Shown: piece by piece, positions 10,567 through 19,729 of the stretch
How positions within the stretch are numbered: the first letter of the stretch is position 1
Layout of the letters: each line of letters starts with the position of its first letter
Assembly: GCA_028281575.1 (NCBI GenBank)
Contig: JANQJP010000064.1
Span: 103,177-167,176, forward strand
Direction: 5' to 3'
Length of the DNA: 64,000 nt
DNA from: Cellvibrionaceae bacterium
GTDB taxonomy: Bacteria; Pseudomonadota; Gammaproteobacteria; Pseudomonadales; Cellvibrionaceae
The notes under the pieces: generated by a model
The model's input: the letters and a program-made list of their open reading frames with translations, nothing else
The model's database searches: none
What the model was told of the DNA's origin: nothing
Position numbers and translations under genes: made by a program

Positions 10567-11571
10567 CTAATCGGAAGAAGGCGGCAACTCAGTTGAGTAC
10601 AACACCTGACTTATCTGCCAATCCAAAGACGTAAATTGCTCGGCACTTAATCGCCAATCAACGGAAGCGGCATTTTCAATAAGCTGCTGCGGGCAGAGCG
10701 CGCCGCAAATGATTGGTCCCACCGCTTCCTGCTCTGCAAGCCAATTAATCGCCAGTTGAACCATGGGTTTTTCTGATTGTATTGCAAACTCAGAAACTGT
10801 TTCAGCCAGAGCACTGTACCTGTGCCAACTATCATTGACGAACTGTGGATTGGACTTGCGCACATCGCCATCCACCCAAGTATTCGGATCAAAATTTCCG
10901 CTTAACAGTCCTTGCATAATCGGACTGTAGGGTAAAAACGGCAGCCCTTTGGATTTACAAAACGGCAGAATTTGATCGCGCGTTCGATATGCGAGAGGAA
11001 TATTATGGTAATGCGACGCATTGTGTTCCAGTAGATTATAGAGACCTTGAACACAATCGAGGGCTCCTCGCATATGCGCCGCTTCAATATCATAAAGCGA
11101 AAAATTTGTTAACCCAATATAGCGAATCTTGCCTTCTCGGCGCAGTTCAAGAAGTGCCTCGAGACTTTCCTGCAGCGGCGTATCAGGGTCGGGCCAATGC
11201 ATCTGGTAGAGATCGAGATAATCCGTCGCCAGACGCTTCAAACTCATATCGATTTCACTGCGTATGCTTTCGCGGCTTAAGTCGACGCGAACTTCGCCAC
11301 TGCCTTCCCAAACGAGTCCACACTTGCTCGCCAGAAATACACTCTCACGCCGGCCGTGAATGGCTTTGCCAACAAGCGTCTCAGCATGACCACACCCATA
11401 AACTGGTGCAACATCAAATACGTTTATTCCAAGATCCAGTGCGGCGTGGATGGTGGCGATCGACGTCTGATCGGAGCCACCGGTCCATGAGTCACCCCCC
11501 GAAAACCCCCAGCAGCCGAGACCAATAATGGAAAGCGGCTCATTAATTGTCGAAAAGTTTTTATAGCGCAT
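10567..11571 (-). CDS. Aldo/keto reductase
   Basis: A 334-residue NAD(P)H-dependent TIM-barrel reductase. The catalytic tetrad is visible: Asp and Tyr in FDVAPVYG, Lys in FLASKCG, His in YQMHWPD. The C-terminal half has the QLIENAAS-type cofactor-binding region. I prefer the ATG at 11571 (MRYKNFS) because a GAGAG precedes it. ATGs at 11586 and an upstream frame to 11646 exist, but the latter overlaps the GH3 gene. It lies just downstream of the GH3 glucosidase on the same strand and probably acts on a released sugar or its aldehyde derivative, which is inference. Confidence 0.85.
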   Translation of the reverse strand: MRYKNFSTINEPLSIIGLGCWGFSGGDSWTGGSDQTSIATIHAALDLGINVFDVAPVYGCGHAETLVGKAIHGRRESVFLASKCGLVWEGSGEVRVDLSRESIRSEIDMSLKRLATDYLDLYQMHWPDPDTPLQESLEALLELRREGKIRYIGLTNFSLYDIEAAHMRGALDCVQGLYNLLEHNASHYHNIPLAYRTRDQILPFCKSKGLPFLPYSPIMQGLLSGNFDPNTWVDGDVRKSNPQFVNDSWHRYSALAETVSEFAIQSEKPMVQLAINWLAEQEAVGPIICGALCPQQLIENAASVDWRLSAEQFTSLDWQISQVLYSTELPPSSD

Positions 11572-11587
11572 CACTTTTGCTCTCATG

Positions 11588-13780
11588 CTATTCAACGATG
11601 TCAAAAGTCGCGCTAAGCAAATCTTCGTCTCTAGACGAAGCGCCAATCATTAATTCAAAACTTCCCAGCTCAACAACGCGCTCAAGCTCCGTATTCACGA
11701 GTGATAAATCGTCGTATGAAAGCGAAAAACGCAGTTGAGCACTTTCACCCGCTTCAAGTTCGGCTCGCGCAAAGGCTTTTAATTCTTTCATTGGCGTGCT
11801 CACCGAACTCACAAGGTCATTGACATATACCTGTGTAATTTCAACTCCGCGACGTTCACCGATATTTGTTAATACCACTGTGACTTCTAGATGCTCATCT
11901 TTTTTGAGCACAGGTTTTACGACACTTAAGTTTGAGTAGCGAAATGCCGTGTAAGAAAGCCCAAAACCAAAACTAAAAACAGGTTCCTCAGGTAAATCGA
12001 CATAGCGCTCTCGCATATCCAACTGCTCGGCCAAAGCAGCGTGCCAACCGCTATATTTGTTGTAGTACACCGGTAATTGACCCGCGCAATGCGGAAAAGA
12101 AATTGTTAATTTCCCAGAAGGGTTATAGCGCCCAAATAAAATTTCCTCCATTGCCACCCCCGCTTTAGGCCCGGGATTAAATGCGCATAAAATTGCATCG
12201 GCATTATCTTTTACCCAGGGTATTGCGAGGGGTTTAGACGCAATAAATACCACTGCGAGTTTCGTGTCTGTTGCTTTTACTGCTTCTAACAAGGCTTGCT
12301 GATGCCCGGACAACGTCAGGTTAGCACGATCAAAATACTCACCGTATTCGTATTGAGTATCGCCAACACAGGCAATCACCAAATCGGCATTGGCTGCAGC
12401 CGCTGCAGCTCGCTCAACCTCGTTGAAAGTATTGTCCGCAGGTGCTGCGCCAGCCACATATTCCACGCTAAAATTATTTTGCGCAGCAGACGCTGTTAAT
12501 GCACTCAACAAGGTAACTGTTTCGGCTGAATGCAAACCTAAATTAGACGAACCGGGACCAAAGGACCAATCGCCCAATTGCGCTATTTTGCAGTTTGCAT
12601 TTGCGCCGACGACTAATATTTTTTTACATGTCTTAGCATTTATAGGAAGTAGGTTGTCGTTTTTTAACAGCACTATCGAACGACGACTTGCTTCCAGAGA
12701 TGCATGCCAGGATTTCGCGTCTCTTTTTGGTATTTTCCGCTTATTGTTTTCCGGCCCCTCGTCGAACAAGCCTAACCTGAATTTGCAACGTAATATGCGC
12801 TGGACAGAATCGTCGATGCGCGCTTCGCCAATCCTTCCCTCATTAACCAGTGCAATGGCATCGTGAAAAAACGACGGCGTATTCATGATCATGTCGTTTC
12901 CAGCGAGCAATCCTTGATAGGCAGCCTCTTTAAGGTTCTGCGCCACCCCCTGTTTATCCACTAGCGAACCAATATTGTTCCAATCAGTCACGATAAACCC
13001 ATCCATATCCCATGTATCTTTCGCCACATTTTGCAGTAACCACTTGTTTGCCGAACAAGCCAGGCCGTCGATGGTTTGATAGGCCGTCATCAATGTTGCG
13101 GCCCTGGCGGATTTCACTGCTTTTTCAAAGGGTGGCAAAAACAGGGATTTAAGCTGGCGTTTCGAAAGGTTTACTTCATAGGCGTCGCGCCCACCGAGCG
13201 CTTCACCGTAGGCCACATAGTGCTTTGCACAGGCGAGTATTGCATCTTCACCTGACAAATCGTCGCCCTGATAACCTTCTATCATTGCAGCAGCCAATTC
13301 GCCAACAAGCCATGGATCCTCGCCAAAGGTCTCTCCCACTCGTCCCCAGCGGGTATCGCGGCCAAGACACAGCACTGGCGAGAAAGTCCAATGCATACCA
13401 CTGGCGCGCACCTCACTGGCGGTGATTCTGCCGGCTTCACGCAGCAGCTCAGTATCCCAACTGCAGGCCATCGCCAACTGGCTGGGAAAAACTACGCTGC
13501 CGTCCTCAAAGCAATGGCCGTGAATAGCGTCGATACCGAAAAGCAGAGGAATGCCAAGGCGCGAATTCAACGCACGCTGCTGCAACGATGTACATATTGT
13601 TCCACTGGCATGGAGATAACTGCCGATATGCCATTCTTCCAGGAGTGCGATATTCGCTTCGTCGTCAGCGGGCAACTGCATCATTTGGCCGACTTTTTCT
13701 TCAAGCGTCATCCGCGCAAGCAGGTCAGCGACGCGATCTTCGATAGGTGCCAATGTATTTTTATAAACTGCCATAGTCAT
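11588..13780 (-). CDS. Glycoside hydrolase family 3 beta-glucosidase, cytoplasmic
   Basis: A 730-residue GH3 enzyme that would release glucose from the non-reducing end of cello- or other beta-gluco-oligosaccharides. The N-terminal TIM barrel contains GIDAIHG and KHYVAYG, and the nucleophile Asp in GFIVTDWNN. The C-terminal alpha/beta domain follows, and a fibronectin-III-like domain occupies about residues 640-715 (MKELKAFARAELEAGE). There is no signal peptide, so it acts inside the cell on imported oligosaccharides. It is divergent from the AraC regulator at 13874 and followed by the aldo/keto reductase. A licheninase or xylosidase activity is also possible. Confidence 0.92.
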   Translation of the reverse strand: MTMAVYKNTLAPIEDRVADLLARMTLEEKVGQMMQLPADDEANIALLEEWHIGSYLHASGTICTSLQQRALNSRLGIPLLFGIDAIHGHCFEDGSVVFPSQLAMACSWDTELLREAGRITASEVRASGMHWTFSPVLCLGRDTRWGRVGETFGEDPWLVGELAAAMIEGYQGDDLSGEDAILACAKHYVAYGEALGGRDAYEVNLSKRQLKSLFLPPFEKAVKSARAATLMTAYQTIDGLACSANKWLLQNVAKDTWDMDGFIVTDWNNIGSLVDKQGVAQNLKEAAYQGLLAGNDMIMNTPSFFHDAIALVNEGRIGEARIDDSVQRILRCKFRLGLFDEGPENNKRKIPKRDAKSWHASLEASRRSIVLLKNDNLLPINAKTCKKILVVGANANCKIAQLGDWSFGPGSSNLGLHSAETVTLLSALTASAAQNNFSVEYVAGAAPADNTFNEVERAAAAAANADLVIACVGDTQYEYGEYFDRANLTLSGHQQALLEAVKATDTKLAVVFIASKPLAIPWVKDNADAILCAFNPGPKAGVAMEEILFGRYNPSGKLTISFPHCAGQLPVYYNKYSGWHAALAEQLDMRERYVDLPEEPVFSFGFGLSYTAFRYSNLSVVKPVLKKDEHLEVTVVLTNIGERRGVEITQVYVNDLVSSVSTPMKELKAFARAELEAGESAQLRFSLSYDDLSLVNTELERVVELGSFELMIGASSRDEDLLSATFDIVE

Positions 13781-13839
13781 GTTCTCACCTCGATTTCAGT
13801 GCAGCACCCATATTAAACCGTTCAAGTGCGACAATTTAT

Positions 13840-13863
13840 TGCTTATCCGGCCCAAAATAAGCA
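13840..13863. promoter_or_regulatory. Candidate operator: TGCTTAT-N10-ATAAGCA inverted repeat
   Basis: A perfect 7-bp inverted repeat with a 10-bp spacer lies in the 93-bp region between the divergent GH3 and AraC-type genes, 11 bp before the regulator start. The position suits an autoregulatory or glucosidase-controlling site. AraC proteins usually bind direct rather than inverted repeats, so another regulator could be the ligand. Only its position and symmetry support it. Confidence 0.35.
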
Positions 13864-13873
13864 CTATTAAGAC

Positions 13874-14743
13874 ATGCACACTTACAACTTGCGCGATCAT
13901 CTAAAGTACCCGGACCTGCCTCTGTGTATCCAAAAGGGTTTTCACAACCGGGCATTTCATACGCACAACCACGACTTTGGTGAGCTCGTTATTGTTATGG
14001 AAGGTACGGCTGTACATCGCGTCGCGGCGAAAAATTACAACATTTGTGAGGGTGACGTGTTTGTCATTAACGGGGCATTACCGCACGGTTTTGAACGTGC
14101 CGACAAGTTGCGCCTATTCAACATTATGTATAACTACACCAAGCCAATCTTTGATAAGCCTTCATTGAGAGCACTGCCAGGCTACCAGAGTATGTTTACC
14201 ATCGGCCCGAGATTGCGTGGCAGAGAAGGCTTTCGCAGTTGGTCCAATCTGCAAGGTGAAGATAGAACAATCGCCAAACGACTCGTGAGCGACATGTACG
14301 CTGAATACCAAAACGGCCTAGCGGGCTTTAGAGAAATGCTCATCGCTCAGCTGCACCAGCTGTTGGTTCACCTCGCGCGCTGTTATCAAGCGGACACCGG
14401 CATCCAACATCGAGGCCTTTTGCCTTTAGCGCGCGCCATCGCTTTTATGGAGAACAGCTATACACAACCCAATATTGGTGTTGAGGAAATCGCCAACGTC
14501 GCTTGCGTAAGCACGCGCCAGCTCGCGCGGCTGTTTAGCCGGTATATGGATAGCACCCCGATTCAATACCTGAGACAAATGCGACTTAATCGAGCGGCTG
14601 ACTGCCTGCGTTTTGAACCCGAAAAGCAAATTAGCAGCGTCGCCTATATATGTGGTTTTAGCGACGCCAATTACTTCACCCGCGCTTTTAAACAGCACTT
14701 CGGCTTGAGCCCTAGGGATTATCGGTATAAGTATTCAGCGTGA
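13874..14743 (+). CDS. AraC-family transcriptional regulator
   Basis: A 289-residue regulator with an N-terminal cupin-like sensor (HNRAFHTHNHDFGELVIVMEG, then GDVFVINGALPHGF) of the RhaR/RhaS/MelR type. The C-terminal double helix-turn-helix covers about 185-289 (VEEIANVACVSTRQLARLF and ISSVAYICGFSDANYFTRAF). It is divergent from the GH3 gene and upstream of an esterase lipoprotein, so it probably senses a cello-oligosaccharide or similar sugar and activates this locus. That specificity is inference. Confidence 0.9.
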   Translation: MHTYNLRDHLKYPDLPLCIQKGFHNRAFHTHNHDFGELVIVMEGTAVHRVAAKNYNICEGDVFVINGALPHGFERADKLRLFNIMYNYTKPIFDKPSLRALPGYQSMFTIGPRLRGREGFRSWSNLQGEDRTIAKRLVSDMYAEYQNGLAGFREMLIAQLHQLLVHLARCYQADTGIQHRGLLPLARAIAFMENSYTQPNIGVEEIANVACVSTRQLARLFSRYMDSTPIQYLRQMRLNRAADCLRFEPEKQISSVAYICGFSDANYFTRAFKQHFGLSPRDYRYKYSA

Positions 14744-14786
14744 CGGGATATATTTACACGTACGATTAAGATAAAAGGTGATAACA

Positions 14787-15623
14787 ATGCGCGCCCATCG
14801 AGTAGCGTTCTTTTCACTTGTTTTAATTACTTTAGCGGCCTGTGGCGGTTCTAATGATGGAGGCTCTAATGATGTGGTTTTTTCAGAGCCTGATGAAACA
14901 ACGGCTCAAATGCAAACGCCACCAAACACCAGCACAGGACAAGAAGAGTTTTTGTCTGCAGTCACTGGCATTAGCTACCCGGTCGATATCTATTTGCCGC
15001 CAAACTACAGCGACGATGGACCAGCACTCTCGGTGATTTATGAACTCGATGGCCAGTGGGTTTCAGAAAGTCACGCCAATATTATCAGCGCATTAAATAA
15101 AGAAGTTATTTATATCGTGATTCATCAGGGCCCGGAAAACCGTCGTTTCACGGATTTTCTACTCCCCGGAGCGGAAGACTATTTTCAGTTTTTTACCCAG
15201 GAGTTTATTCCCCATATTGAAAGTCGCTTTAACATCGACCCCGACAACAGAACACTCGCCGGCGCGTCGGCCGGAGGCTTTTTTACTGCGCTGGCGATGT
15301 TAATGGACGACCCCATAAACCCGGTATTTAATAATTATTTGTCAATGGACACGCCTTTTCTGTCGGCCCAATATTCACTGCTGATGGGCCTTGAAGAAAA
15401 TCGTTTTCTCACAAGTCAAACCATGGACGTCACCCTGATTTTAACTGGCGCCCTTTTACCTGCAAGCATCGGCGGCTTTGCCGATGAAGTGGATGTCTTT
15501 CAAGAACAACTGGAGAACAGAAATTACAGCGGACTTGAAATTGTGCGCGAGGACTACGATGTCGATCACTTCGGCATCGCAGATCCATCGTTCAGCGATA
15601 TGCTTGAGTTACTCTTCGAGTAA
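14787..15623 (+). CDS. Lipoprotein esterase of the Fes/esterase-D alpha/beta-hydrolase type
   Basis: A 278-residue predicted lipoprotein. The signal peptide ends in LAAC (lipobox), followed by a Gly/Asn/Asp-rich tether. The body matches the putative esterase family: VIYELDGQW near the N-terminus, nucleophile elbow GASAGG, and a late His in DVDHFG. The ATG at 14787 is preceded by AAGGTG with good spacing, so the GTG at 14778 is rejected. Placed between a GH3 and a GH9 gene it probably removes acyl (acetyl or feruloyl) groups from plant or algal polysaccharide at the cell surface. Confidence 0.78.
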   Translation: MRAHRVAFFSLVLITLAACGGSNDGGSNDVVFSEPDETTAQMQTPPNTSTGQEEFLSAVTGISYPVDIYLPPNYSDDGPALSVIYELDGQWVSESHANIISALNKEVIYIVIHQGPENRRFTDFLLPGAEDYFQFFTQEFIPHIESRFNIDPDNRTLAGASAGGFFTALAMLMDDPINPVFNNYLSMDTPFLSAQYSLLMGLEENRFLTSQTMDVTLILTGALLPASIGGFADEVDVFQEQLENRNYSGLEIVREDYDVDHFGIADPSFSDMLELLFE

Positions 15624-15679
15624 CACAGCCAAACTTCGTTCCAGTAAATAGACGTCAACACTGCGCTATCGCGGCGTTG

Positions 15680-17470
15680 TTATTCGAGGATTGCCTCGAG
15701 CGCCCCGGTCACATATACCAGCGGCGCGTTCCAGTTAATGGCGATTTCGTTTGTACTATAACTGCACCAATCATCCAGGTAAGATTCTGCAGGTAAATTC
15801 GAAGGGTAGTTACACGCGTCTTGCTGCCCGCTATGTGGTCCCCCCGCGAGCAAGCCAGGTACAGGGGCGACAATGCCATCTGCGTCGGACGGCCGATGGT
15901 GAATCCCCATTGGCGTTTGTGCGCCAAAGCCTGTGACGAAGCTAAAGTCCGTTGGGTTGCGACCGAGAACATAGTCCAGATTAGCCAGCGCATGATCTAA
16001 ATAACGCGTGTCGTTTGTCTGTTTATAGCCCTGAATTAACATCATGCTTTGATTGAGCGCCACCGAATTGCTGCCCCAGACAAAATCGCTGAAGCTGGTG
16101 CCCATGACAACACGATAGGCGGACGCCGACGAAGTAGAGAGGCTGTCCGCCAGCGCTACAATGGTCTGACGAATGTCATCAGTATCCGCCACCGCGCTCA
16201 AAGAATCCCGATGATGGCCCAGGGACATCCATCCCAAAGCCATAACACCACCCCACCACGGCGTGCTGGGAGCAGCGCTATACGACGCGAAATCAGCATA
16301 GTATTCGTCGGTATTCGTTGTGATATAAAGCTCCGCCGCTGCCCAAGCGAACTCGTCGTTATAGCCCGCATTTGCGTATTGACCGGTGCTGACATCACTG
16401 GGTTGAACATAATGGATACCGGGATTTGTCTCGGCCCAGAGCCAGGCACTTTCTGCCGCGCTCAGCAGCTGAGCCGCCACTCCTGGGAACTCATTTGAAT
16501 AGTTGGCGTAGACACGGCTGGCAACAGCCATGACAGCGGCAAAATTAAGCGCTGCTGCGGTAGATTTCTGTACGACATAGCGCGGCGCGTTGGCCTGATC
16601 AGGCATAACTCTGCCGCTGAAGTTAAGCGTCGTGAGCTTGTGATAAATACCACCATCAGCTGGGTCCTGCATCGTCAGCATCCACTCAATATTCCAATAC
16701 ACTTCATCCAAAATATCCGGAACGGTATTGACGCTCTCGGGAATATTGGTATTGAGATTTTCATAAAACTCAGGGAAATGCTCATACGCAGCAAGCAAGG
16801 TGTAAGTGCTGATACCTGAATTAACGATATATTTGCCGTAATCGCCGGCGTCATACCAGCCTTTAGGCGCGCTTATTTCAGTACCCTCAGGTCGCGCTGC
16901 CGATGCGGCGGAACCGTGAACCATGACAACGTCATCGGGATGCCCGGCATTGCGCAGCCACTCGCCTGCGTAGGGCTGAGTCAGTTCGGTACTGGCACGA
17001 TTAAAATAAAACGCTTTCAACGCGGCGGTGTTGAGTTCAGCGTGCGGTGAATCAGAAATGGTAAAACTGTGCGATTCGTTAACGCCGGCGACGTTTAACC
17101 TGTAGTCCCCAGGCGTTTCGAAACTAGAAAAATCTGCCACTTTTACGTCGTCATCAGAGAAATTTCCCCAGCTCTCCGCGACAGATAGCGCGCCGGAAAA
17201 TACTGTTGTTGCATCGTCGGCAGTTACAAGGTCAAAACTGGTCGCCGTCGTCGCCGGCACAATCGCCACCTTGTTCTGCAACGGGTAAAAACCGAGCTGA
17301 TTTAGCTTTATAGACTGGTTAGACGTATCCGGCGGCCCTGTAGGCGTTGGCGAACTGGTTGGCCCCGGACTTGGGCTCGGTGAACTGCCCCCGCCACCTC
17401 CACCGCAAGCGCTTACCATCGCCACCAGTGCCAATACAATTGCCGATAATATTATTCTTATAATATGCAT
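15680..17470 (-). CDS. Glycoside hydrolase family 9 cellulase, surface lipoprotein
   Basis: A 596-residue enzyme for beta-1,4-glucan. The signal peptide ends in the lipobox VSAC, then poly-Gly and a Ser/Pro/Thr linker (about 20-48). An Ig-like N-terminal domain of the CelD_N type follows (SIKLNQLGFYP to SHSFTIS). The catalytic (alpha/alpha)6 barrel shows WYDAGDYGKYIV with the catalytic Asp pair. GIHHRPS is the conserved His/Arg motif, and the proton-donor Glu is in STNEIAINWNAPLVY. It lacks a carbohydrate-binding module. Likely an endoglucanase or exo-acting cellodextrinase anchored in the outer membrane, feeding the cytoplasmic GH3. Confidence 0.93.
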   Translation of the reverse strand: MHIIRIILSAIVLALVAMVSACGGGGGGSSPSPSPGPTSSPTPTGPPDTSNQSIKLNQLGFYPLQNKVAIVPATTATSFDLVTADDATTVFSGALSVAESWGNFSDDDVKVADFSSFETPGDYRLNVAGVNESHSFTISDSPHAELNTAALKAFYFNRASTELTQPYAGEWLRNAGHPDDVVMVHGSAASAARPEGTEISAPKGWYDAGDYGKYIVNSGISTYTLLAAYEHFPEFYENLNTNIPESVNTVPDILDEVYWNIEWMLTMQDPADGGIYHKLTTLNFSGRVMPDQANAPRYVVQKSTAAALNFAAVMAVASRVYANYSNEFPGVAAQLLSAAESAWLWAETNPGIHYVQPSDVSTGQYANAGYNDEFAWAAAELYITTNTDEYYADFASYSAAPSTPWWGGVMALGWMSLGHHRDSLSAVADTDDIRQTIVALADSLSTSSASAYRVVMGTSFSDFVWGSNSVALNQSMMLIQGYKQTNDTRYLDHALANLDYVLGRNPTDFSFVTGFGAQTPMGIHHRPSDADGIVAPVPGLLAGGPHSGQQDACNYPSNLPAESYLDDWCSYSTNEIAINWNAPLVYVTGALEAILE

Positions 17471-17690
17471 TTCACGCCTCCAGACTGAGAGGCCTTAGCG
17501 ACCCCTTTTCGAGACAGCCACTCTATCACTGCTCCCTTCTTAATCAAGACACTCGCTCCACAACATCGATTGTCACGCGAAAACGCCACAGCCCGAGTGG
17601 AATCCCCCAATACCCGGGGCAGCAATTCCGGAAACACTAGCGTCGCAATGCTGTATCAGCTGTCACTTACGCATAATTTGCAAAAAAAAC

Positions 17691-17720
17691 TTGATTCTGA
17701 CAAAGAAGCGGGGGTAAGCT
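17691..17720 (+). promoter_or_regulatory. Candidate sigma-70 promoter of the YcaO/oxidase locus
   Basis: TTGATT at 17691 and TAAGCT at 17715 are separated by 18 bp, which would place the transcript start near 17727, about 70 bp before the diiron-oxidase gene. The -10 box is weak, so this is only a positional suggestion. The short frame overlapping this interval (17570-17776) starts upstream of it. Confidence 0.3.
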
Positions 17721-17797
17721 CTACAGGAATTTGGCACCGAAAGCCACATAGCAATTCCATGGATAGGCCACCATAAACTTTCCAGGGGCTTGCGATA

Positions 17798-18454
17798 ATG
17801 CATACAGATTTCGAAAATAGATTAAAAGATTTAGTAGAAACTTATTCCCATCAAATAGCGGAACAGAACGCTCTGTCCAGGCGCGCTAGAGAAAAAACCT
17901 TGACCGCCGAGGACGTCGAATGCTACCTCACCAACATGTTTTACGTTTTCGCCAATACATTGCCGGCGTGTCACTACGCATTAATTATTTCGCGAAGTCG
18001 CAACAACGAAAAAATGGCTGAGTTCTGCGTTGAAAAAATGGAAGATGAAAAAGGTCATGAAGTGTGGGCGCAGGACGATCTAAAACACCTTGGCATTGCC
18101 AATGGCCTACCTAATTTTAACCTGGTGTCTCAGCAATCCAAAGACCTGGTGCAATATGGTCGCGATGTCATAGACATAGATGAGAATTTTTTCTCCGTAT
18201 ACACCTTTTGCTTCGAATACCTTACGGTGGTCGAAGGGCCAAAATTATTGGCGCAACTCGAAGAGCTCGGCTTTTCGCGAGAATCCATGTCTGGCCTCGG
18301 CTACCATGTTGATCTCGACAAGCACCACATTGAAGACGATATCAAAATTATTTTGGACACGATGCGCGAAAATCACCCCGAAGCCATGCTTGAAGTCGCG
18401 CGCAAGACAATGGATCACTTACATAAATTTTTAGAATACTGCGTTATCCACTAG
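17798..18454 (+). CDS. Haem-oxygenase-like diiron oxidase (HDO superfamily)
   Basis: A 218-residue all-helical protein. Its metal motifs fit the haem-oxygenase-like diiron oxidases/oxygenases (TENA/PqqC-like fold): ExxH in DEKGHEVW, a helix Glu in FEYLTVVEGP, and HxxxDxxH in YHVDLDKHH. Such enzymes use Fe2/O2 for desaturation, C-C cleavage or N-oxygenation of amino-acid-derived substrates. It is the first gene of a co-directional set: 65 bp to the 2OG oxygenase, then the short peptide ORF and YcaO gene. The context suggests it modifies a peptide or amino acid. Substrate unknown. Confidence 0.72.
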   Translation: MHTDFENRLKDLVETYSHQIAEQNALSRRAREKTLTAEDVECYLTNMFYVFANTLPACHYALIISRSRNNEKMAEFCVEKMEDEKGHEVWAQDDLKHLGIANGLPNFNLVSQQSKDLVQYGRDVIDIDENFFSVYTFCFEYLTVVEGPKLLAQLEELGFSRESMSGLGYHVDLDKHHIEDDIKIILDTMRENHPEAMLEVARKTMDHLHKFLEYCVIH

Positions 18455-18519
18455 CTGTATAAGCACCCGATGAGCGCGCTCAGATAATTACACCAATAAT
18501 ATATCGCTGAGGTATCGCA

Positions 18520-19497
18520 ATGATTTCGAGTCTTGATATTCGTGCAAACCGAGAGTCACTTACAGAAACACTGCGCACGCATGGCTATGTTGCGTTGCGC
18601 GGACACGACATAGATAAAACGGCTATCAGAAATTTCCAACAACTGGCGGAAAATTTCTTTGCCCTGCCGTTGAGCACCAAAGCGCAATATTTTGATCCAA
18701 ACAATGGCGCTTTAGCCGGTTATTTAAGAATTCCAGGCGGCGACGACCACTATAGTTCAGACGTTTGCGAATTTTGGAATGTGCTATGTCCCACCCAGCT
18801 GTCAGACAAAAGCTACCTTCGCCCACAAAATCCCTGGCCCAGTGAAATTAACCATTTTAAGGAGACAAGCTTAGCGCTGTATTCACAAGCCGATGCCCTC
18901 GTGCATGAATTGCTCGGTCATGTTTCGGCGACGCTCACAAGCGACGCAAACTATTTGCCGGGCCTAATTGATGACAGCTGGACAGCACTGCGAATGATGC
19001 ATTATCCACCGGCTTCGGCAGAAGTTGCCGCCGAAAAACTGAGAGGACAGGAGCATACAGATATTACAATGCTCACACTATTTTTAGGCGGTACCGACGA
19101 AGGCTTGGAAATTCTTGACGCAGATGGTCACTGGCAACCAGCGAATCTGGCTGAGGGGGAAGTACTCATCGCGTGCGGTGAAATGTTGGAGCGTTTAAGC
19201 AATGGTCTGTTTCGCGCTGTCCCCCACCGCGTCGTGCAAAGCCCGGAGTCTGTTAAGAAGCAGCGGTTTAGCTTTACGCTTTTTGTTGCACCGCGTCCCG
19301 AAGTTTCACTTGCACCGCTAGCTCAGGCGATAGAGCAAAATGGGCCGGATGCGAAATACGAAGACATAAGCAGTGGCCAATACCTGGCGCAGAGAATTGG
19401 TCTCGGTGTAGTGGAACTTGTCGCCGGACTGCGCGCGGCACTCGATCAGGAAATTGCACATAGTGAAACACATTTGGCGGCGAATACAGCCAATTAA
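18520..19497 (+). CDS. 2-oxoglutarate/Fe(II) oxygenase, isopenicillin-N-synthase type
   Basis: A 325-residue double-stranded beta-helix oxygenase. The N-terminal DIOX_N region has LRTHGYVALRGHDID. The iron ligands are HxD in EHTDITMLT and the distal His in VPHRVVQS, followed by the co-substrate Arg in QRFSFTLFV. These are all the residues needed for activity. Family members hydroxylate, desaturate or cyclise amino acids and peptides (IPNS, ACC oxidase, ethylene-forming enzyme). It lies 65 bp after the diiron oxidase and 156 bp before the 10-codon ORF. The shared context implies a common small-molecule or peptide product. Confidence 0.85.
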   Translation: MISSLDIRANRESLTETLRTHGYVALRGHDIDKTAIRNFQQLAENFFALPLSTKAQYFDPNNGALAGYLRIPGGDDHYSSDVCEFWNVLCPTQLSDKSYLRPQNPWPSEINHFKETSLALYSQADALVHELLGHVSATLTSDANYLPGLIDDSWTALRMMHYPPASAEVAAEKLRGQEHTDITMLTLFLGGTDEGLEILDADGHWQPANLAEGEVLIACGEMLERLSNGLFRAVPHRVVQSPESVKKQRFSFTLFVAPRPEVSLAPLAQAIEQNGPDAKYEDISSGQYLAQRIGLGVVELVAGLRAALDQEIAHSETHLAANTAN

Positions 19498-19653
19498 AAA
19501 TTTCAGCCACGCTCAGGGCTAAATCTTACTTTGGGCGAAAAAAATAAAAACAAACAAAGGCTGACGTTAGTGATATGGATGTGACTATGATAGGAGCGGG
19601 AAAATAATAACCCAATAGTCTTAATTGACATAAAAAAACCGTGGAGACAAAGC

Positions 19654-19686
19654 ATGAAAAAGAAGTATGCATTAGTTTCATTTTAA
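19654..19686 (+). CDS. 10-codon ORF, candidate precursor or leader peptide (MKKKYALVSF)
   Basis: ATG-to-TAA frame of ten residues, preceded by GGAG nine bases before the ATG. A strong intrinsic terminator begins 13 bp after its stop, and the YcaO gene follows. A minute ORF, then a terminator, then a peptide-modifying enzyme is the arrangement of microcin C (7-residue mccA, hairpin, mccB). Here the neighbours are YcaO, 2OG and diiron oxygenases. The residues Tyr, Ser and Phe are plausible targets. Alternatively it is an attenuator leader peptide controlling YcaO. At this length coding cannot be proven from one genome. Confidence 0.45.
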   Translation: MKKKYALVSF

Positions 19687-19698
19687 TCTAGTACACAT

Positions 19699-19728
19699 TG
19701 GTCTCCTTCGGGAGACCATTTTCTCTTC
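19699..19728 (+). terminator. Intrinsic terminator / attenuator hairpin
   Basis: A perfect 8-bp stem TGGTCTCC/GGAGACCA closes a UUCG tetraloop and is followed by TTTTCTCTTC. It lies between the 10-codon ORF and the YcaO start at 19730. A partial terminator here would make an abundant short transcript for the peptide with limited read-through into YcaO. Confidence 0.75.
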
Positions 19729-19729
19729 G

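Noticed and set aside
17570..17776. 68-codon TTG frame upstream of the diiron oxidase, a possible alternative RiPP precursor
   Set aside because: It has a TTG start without ribosome site, unordered composition, and begins upstream of the only plausible promoter, so I see no support for translation.
19575..19607. Another ten-codon frame (MDVTMIGAGK) before the candidate peptide
   Set aside because: No Shine-Dalgarno of normal spacing and no hairpin or other context; the ORF at 19654 has both.
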